A stretch of 64,000 nt of DNA, from NCBI GenBank assembly GCA_015059965.1, contig SUZM01000008.1:1-64000 (forward strand), written 5' to 3'. The position numbers and the translations under genes are program-made. The DNA is from Rikenellaceae bacterium. GTDB taxonomy: Bacteria > Bacteroidota > Bacteroidia > Bacteroidales > Rikenellaceae. This document shows positions 60,605-64,000 of the stretch, piece after piece; the stretch's first letter is position 1, and every line of letters starts with the position of its first letter. The notes under the pieces were generated by a model. The model searched no databases, was not told where the DNA came from, and was given only the letters and a program-made list of their open reading frames with translations.

Positions 60605-61807
60605 TCAGCGCATCAAGAGCGAAGAGTCGCCATAGCTCAGGAAGCGGAAATCGTGTCCGAGGGCGTAGTCGTAGATGCGGTGCCAATCCTCGCCCACATA
60701 GGCCGAGACCAGCAGGAGCAGAGTCGATTTGGGTTGGTGGAAGTTGGTGATGATATTTTTCACGATACGGAAGCGATAACCCAGGGGGGTGATCATGATC
60801 TGCGTTGCAGCCTTCAGGCGCTCCAACCCCTTGAGTTCCATATATGCTATGAGAGTATCCAGCACCTGCTCGCCGCCAAACTCCTCGGGCAGGTCGTAGA
60901 GCTCCCACTGTCCCACCACCTCGCCGGCAGGCTCCCGACCCTGGCGGATGCGCCAGGCTAAGGCCGAGAGCGACTCGAGGGTTCTCACCGAGGTTGTCCC
61001 CACCGCCACGACACGTCCGATCTTCTGCCGGAGTGCCCTGAGGGTCTGAAGCGTGATCTCGAAATGCTCCGTATGCATCGCATGCTCGGAGGCATCCTCG
61101 GCCTTCACGGACAGGAAAGTGCCGGCTCCGACATGGAGGGTAACCTCCTCAAAGCAGAATCCGCGCTCCCGCATCGAAGCGATCAGTTCGGGGGTGAAGT
61201 GCAGGCCTGCCGTGGGAGCGGCCACCGACCCCTCAAATTTCGAGTAGACGGTCTGGTAGCGCGTGTTGTCGATCGCCTCGCTTTCGCGATTCAGATAGGG
61301 CGGGATGGGGATGCGACCCAACGCCTCGAGCAGCTCCCCGAAGGTGCGATCGGCCGTCCAGCGGAAGCGCACCAGATGCTCACGCTCCCCGCGCTCGACC
61401 ATCTCAGCCTCGAGGCGCTCAGCCCGCCCATCGAGTTCGAAACAGATCTCCAGCACCCCCTCCTTCCACTTCTTCAGGTTGCCGACAATGCAACTCCACA
61501 CGCACTCGCCCTTTACGGAGAAGGCGTGCTCGTAGTCGGCCGGCGCATGAGGCTCCAGGCAGAAGACCTCGACCCGCGCCCCCGAGGGTTTATGCATGAT
61601 GATGCGAGCCCGAATCACCTTCGTATTGTTGAAGACGAGCATCGATCCCTCGGGCAGCTGATCCGCGAGGTGCGAGAAACGGCTCTCCCGAATCTCGCCT
61701 TGGCGATAAACCAAAAGCTTTGAGGCCGAACGCTCGGCCAACGGGAATTTGGCAATGCGCTCCTCGGGCAACGGATAGTCATAGTGGCTGATCTCTATTT
61801 TTTGCAT
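60605..61807 (-). CDS. queA: S-adenosylmethionine:tRNA ribosyltransferase-isomerase
   Basis: QueA transfers and rearranges the ribose of SAM to make epoxyqueuosine in tRNA. I start at MQKIEISHYDYPLP (400 residues), because the longer in-frame frame runs through the promoter. Motifs are LPEERIAKFPLAERSASKLL, VFNNTKVIRARI, SVAAPTAGLHFTPELI, LHVGAGTFLSVK and the C-terminal NFHQPKSTLLLLVSA. Its promoter has heptamer-like repeats directly upstream. Confidence 0.95.
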   Translation of the reverse strand: MQKIEISHYDYPLPEERIAKFPLAERSASKLLVYRQGEIRESRFSHLADQLPEGSMLVFNNTKVIRARIIMHKPSGARVEVFCLEPHAPADYEHAFSVKGECVWSCIVGNLKKWKEGVLEICFELDGRAERLEAEMVERGEREHLVRFRWTADRTFGELLEALGRIPIPPYLNRESEAIDNTRYQTVYSKFEGSVAAPTAGLHFTPELIASMRERGFCFEEVTLHVGAGTFLSVKAEDASEHAMHTEHFEITLQTLRALRQKIGRVVAVGTTSVRTLESLSALAWRIRQGREPAGEVVGQWELYDLPEEFGGEQVLDTLIAYMELKGLERLKAATQIMITPLGYRFRIVKNIITNFHQPKSTLLLLVSAYVGEDWHRIYDYALGHDFRFLSYGDSSLLMR

Positions 61808-61830
61808 AGCTTTTCGTCTGCTTTTTGCCA

Positions 61831-61862
61831 CAAAGGTAAAGATAAATTCAGAATTCAAAATT
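61831..61862 (-). promoter_or_regulatory. queA promoter with heptamer-like repeats
   Basis: On the minus strand TTTTGAA and TTCTGAA units lead into TTTATCTT and the -7 box TACCTTTG (61838-61831). The start codon is 24 nt downstream. Confidence 0.65.
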
Positions 61863-62193
61863 AAGAAAAGAAATTTTTTCTTTTCTACTGCAGCGCCCTC
61901 TTATTTGCTTTTGTCGAAAATTCTTCATAACTTGCAACCGATAACCAAAAAATTTCCGCCTATGAGAACCGTACCCCAACAACTGCTCTCCTAAGTTCCG
62001 GAAGCTGTCCGAAAGAGTGTGAAGTGTGTGATTCGCTTGTCCGATCACCAAACTTGCGCCCTTACAACAATCTATTTGCAGATTATACAAAATAGGTCAA
62101 TTCAGACCAATATGTTCTAAAGCAGAGGATCCTGAAACCAAAGGCAATCGCACATTTGAAAATCTTGAGGGCTCATGAAAAGTTGTTCAAATT
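61863..62193. other. AT-rich intergenic stretch before the orphan secreted protein
   Basis: About 330 bp without a supported gene. A plus-strand frame around 61963-62110 is broken by stops and looks like no family I know; it might be a decayed gene. No good TAnnTTTG box precedes the gene at 62194. Confidence 0.4.
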
Positions 62194-62877
62194 ATGAAAA
62201 AAATATTATTCGTTTTAGCAATATTGTCGTATTCACAGGCAATCTTTTCTCAGATGCAGTTTTCTGATTATAAGGATGATATGCGAATTCAAATAGGGAA
62301 TATTACTTATAAAACCGATATCGGGAAAGCAGCCATCATGGACCAACTGGGCAAAGTTGGGGTGATCCTTGAGGACGAGAAAAATTTCCGAATGGGAGGC
62401 AGTCAATATGCCGACGGGAGTCCGGTCATATATTCTCCCAATATGGAGGAGGTGGCAGAGATCATCATTCCGCGTGAGTACTATCATCGTACCCTCCATG
62501 AAGCCATGCGATCAGCATTCACGAAACAAGAGTTGATTGATCACCCTAAAAATTTTGTCGTCTTATATGTTGTCGTCGATTCGGAAGGGGCGATTTTGGA
62601 GACATCCACCTACTATCGTATATCTAAAGATTATGTGATTCAACCCGAGCAGATTGCTGCACTGGAGTCATCCATTCGCAAGAACCTGAAATTTGAAGTG
62701 ACGACAAGGGCCAATAACTTTAACTATTTCGAAGGCGAATTTTTCCTGTTTTTCCAAGAGTTTATCGAGGATATGCCCGAAATTATACTGAAGGAAGAAG
62801 AGGGGTCGTTTGGCGATCTGCCCTACGTTGAAGGCGGCAACCTGACCGGCCCGCCCAAGGCTGGCGGAGGCAATTAA
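62194..62877 (+). CDS. Secreted protein of unknown function
   Basis: The 227-residue protein has a signal peptide (AIFSQ) and is visibly more AT-rich than its neighbours, suggesting recent acquisition. The middle (NFVVLYVVVDSEGAILETSTYYRIS) looks like a beta-alpha unit and recalls TonB C-terminal-like or other small periplasmic domains, but I do not recognise the family. The end is glycine- and proline-rich (GGNLTGPPKAGGGN). It has its own terminator and no operon partner. Confidence 0.55.
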   Translation: MKKILFVLAILSYSQAIFSQMQFSDYKDDMRIQIGNITYKTDIGKAAIMDQLGKVGVILEDEKNFRMGGSQYADGSPVIYSPNMEEVAEIIIPREYYHRTLHEAMRSAFTKQELIDHPKNFVVLYVVVDSEGAILETSTYYRISKDYVIQPEQIAALESSIRKNLKFEVTTRANNFNYFEGEFFLFFQEFIEDMPEIILKEEEGSFGDLPYVEGGNLTGPPKAGGGN

Positions 62878-62894
62878 CATAGCATACACTGCTT

Positions 62895-62932
62895 CGGCCG
62901 GACTCTTCGGGGTCCGGCCGGTTCTTTTTTTT
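62895..62932 (+). terminator. Terminator of the secreted-protein gene
   Basis: CGGCCGGAC / GTCCGGCCG stem with loop TCTTCGGG, followed by GTTC and eight T. Nine G (62933-62941) follow directly, a second homopolymer run in the window. Confidence 0.85.
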
Positions 62933-63102
62933 GGGGGGGGGTGAGAATGGTAGGGGCAGTAGAGGCAATAGGGGAAATAGGGGCGATATTACGAAGAAAA
63001 GACCTAAGATTTTACCGCTGGATATTACCACCGTCACCACAAATACCACGAATGCCCTTAATGCCCCTTTAATTGTGAATTGTGCATTTTGAATAGAAAT
63101 AA

Positions 63103-63146
63103 TTGCTCGTTGCTCATTGCTCATTGCTCATTATTTTGTACCTTTG
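63103..63146 (+). promoter_or_regulatory. nadB promoter with TTGCTCA heptamers
   Basis: Four TTGCTCA-type heptamers run into TTATTTTG and the -7 box TACCTTTG (63139-63146). A TTG of the array lies 19 nt upstream of the -7 box, as at surE. Confidence 0.75.
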
Positions 63147-63171
63147 CGTGTTCAATCAACCAACGGCAGTG

Positions 63172-64000
63172 ATGAAAACCGACTATTTAGTCATCGGCTC
63201 AGGCGCAGCCGGCCTGAGCTTTGCTCTCAAAGCAGCCGAGAGCGGAGAGGTAACCATCGTCACCAAGGGTGAGATGGTCGAGGCCAACACCAATTATGCC
63301 CAAGGCGGTATCTGCTCGGTAACCTACGCCCCCGACACCTTCGAGAAGCACATCGAGGATACGTTGGTCTGCGGCGCCGGGAAGTGCGACCGCGAGGCCG
63401 TGGAGCTGGTGGTGCGCAGCGCACCCGGGCAGATCGAGGAGCTCATCCGCTGGGGCACCCGTTTCGACAAGACCCCCGATGGGCGTTTTGACCTCCACCG
63501 CGAGGGCGGCCACTCCGAGCACCGCATCCTCCACCACAAGGACCTCACGGGAGCCGAGATCGAGCGCGCCCTGATCGAATCGGTCAAGGCGCACCCCCGA
63601 ATCACCGTCCTGGAGCACCACTTTGCCATCGACCTCCTGACCCAGCACCACTTGGGCGAAATCGTCACGCGCCACACCCGCGGCCTGGCCTGCTTCGGAG
63701 CCTATGTGCTCGACACCAAGACCGACGAAATCAAGACCATCCTGGCGAAGTTTACCGTCGTGGCCGCCGGCGGTTGCGGCAACATCTACAACACAACGAC
63801 CAACCCCACGGTAGCCACCGGAGACGGAATTGCCATGTGCCACCGCGCCAAGGCGATCACCAAGAACATGCAGTACATCCAGTTCCACCCCACGGCCCTC
63901 TACCACCCGGGTGAGCGCCCCTCGTTCCTCATTACCGAGGCGATGCGCGGCTACGGGGCGATCCTCAAACTCAAAAACGGCAAGGAGTTCATGGACAAGT
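63172..64000 (+). CDS. nadB: L-aspartate oxidase (partial, runs off the window)
   Basis: NadB oxidises L-aspartate to iminoaspartate, the first step of NAD synthesis. The visible 276 residues carry the FAD-binding motif YLVIGSGAAGLSFALKAAE, the flavin contact ANTNYAQGGICSV, REGGHSEHRILHHKDLTGAEIE, FTVVAAGGCGNIY, NPTVATGDGIAMCHRA and FHPTALYHPGERPSFLITEAMRGYGA, all typical of aspartate oxidase. The open frame continues past the last base, so no stop is seen. Its product pathway feeds NadK at 51598. Confidence 0.95.
   Translation, partial: MKTDYLVIGSGAAGLSFALKAAESGEVTIVTKGEMVEANTNYAQGGICSVTYAPDTFEKHIEDTLVCGAGKCDREAVELVVRSAPGQIEELIRWGTRFDKTPDGRFDLHREGGHSEHRILHHKDLTGAEIERALIESVKAHPRITVLEHHFAIDLLTQHHLGEIVTRHTRGLACFGAYVLDTKTDEIKTILAKFTVVAAGGCGNIYNTTTNPTVATGDGIAMCHRAKAITKNMQYIQFHPTALYHPGERPSFLITEAMRGYGAILKLKNGKEFMDK

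Noticed and set aside
61848..62090. 80-codon minus-strand frame upstream of queA
   Set aside because: It overlaps the queA promoter heptamers and has no recognisable motif or start signal.
1..64000. tRNA or rRNA genes
   Set aside because: I checked the larger gaps for cloverleaf-like arms and rRNA-like sequence and found none; a covariance search would be decisive.

Overview
The window looks like a chromosomal segment of a Bacteroidales gut bacterium, most likely an Alistipes-type (Rikenellaceae) genome; the genus is an inference. The support is Bacteroidetes promoters (-7 box TAnnTTTG, often with a TTG or TTTG about 19 nt upstream), type V (Mfa1/FimA-like) fimbriae, a lipidated TamA-like protein (TamL), PMCA-type P-ATPase, a TonB receptor, and GC-rich housekeeping genes. 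No rRNA, tRNA, CRISPR array, integrase or complete insertion sequence was seen.

Layout. 1-9970 (minus strand, visibly more AT-rich): a seven-gene type V fimbrial operon (DUF3575 protein, DUF3868/OmpA-like protein, two tandem Mfa1-type subunits, Mfa2/FimB anchor, two accessory fimbrillins). Its promoter carries a run of nine G in the spacer. 10.2-12.2 kb: thioredoxin-like lipoprotein, a secreted rubrerythrin-like protein with a ruined di-iron site, and a small lipoprotein. 12.3-14.8 kb (minus): gpsA-pgi. 15.2-23.6 kb (plus): mreB-mreC-mreD-mrdA-rodA (rod-shape elongasome) plus a P-type Ca ATPase. 23.7-28.7 kb: sdaA, the operon surE-histidine kinase-response regulator, and yebC. 28.8-30.9 kb: a large lipoprotein. 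31.1-41.6 kb (minus): a complete de novo UMP cluster pyrC-carA-carB-pyrK-pyrD-pyrF-grx-pyrE-pyrB. 41.8-46.1 kb (plus): hydrolase, dapF-like, tamL. 47.0-52.5 kb (minus): nadK, then uppS-bamA-skp-skp. 52.5-60.3 kb (plus): pdxJ, cca, VOC protein, tsaC, thioesterase, DUF1893, TonB receptor, DUF362, ECF S component. 60.3-61.8 kb (minus): rubredoxin and queA. 62.2-64.0 kb (plus): an orphan secreted protein and nadB, cut by the window end.

How the genes work together. The window combines envelope construction (MreBCD/RodA/PBP2, UppS, BamA, two Skp proteins, TamL, DapF) with nucleotide and cofactor synthesis (UMP, NAD, pyridoxal phosphate). The most notable protein-level observations are in the pyrimidine cluster: CarA has lost the whole glutaminase triad, PyrB carries a C-terminal zinc knuckle resembling that of PyrI, and the leader has a terminator just before pyrC.

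Non-coding structure is rich. Heptanucleotide tandem repeats abut many of the promoters. A hairpin family with a conserved TAC-TT(N)-GTA apex and varying but complementary arms sits directly behind stop codons. Two further families of dispersed, inverted-repeat intergenic elements are each present twice.
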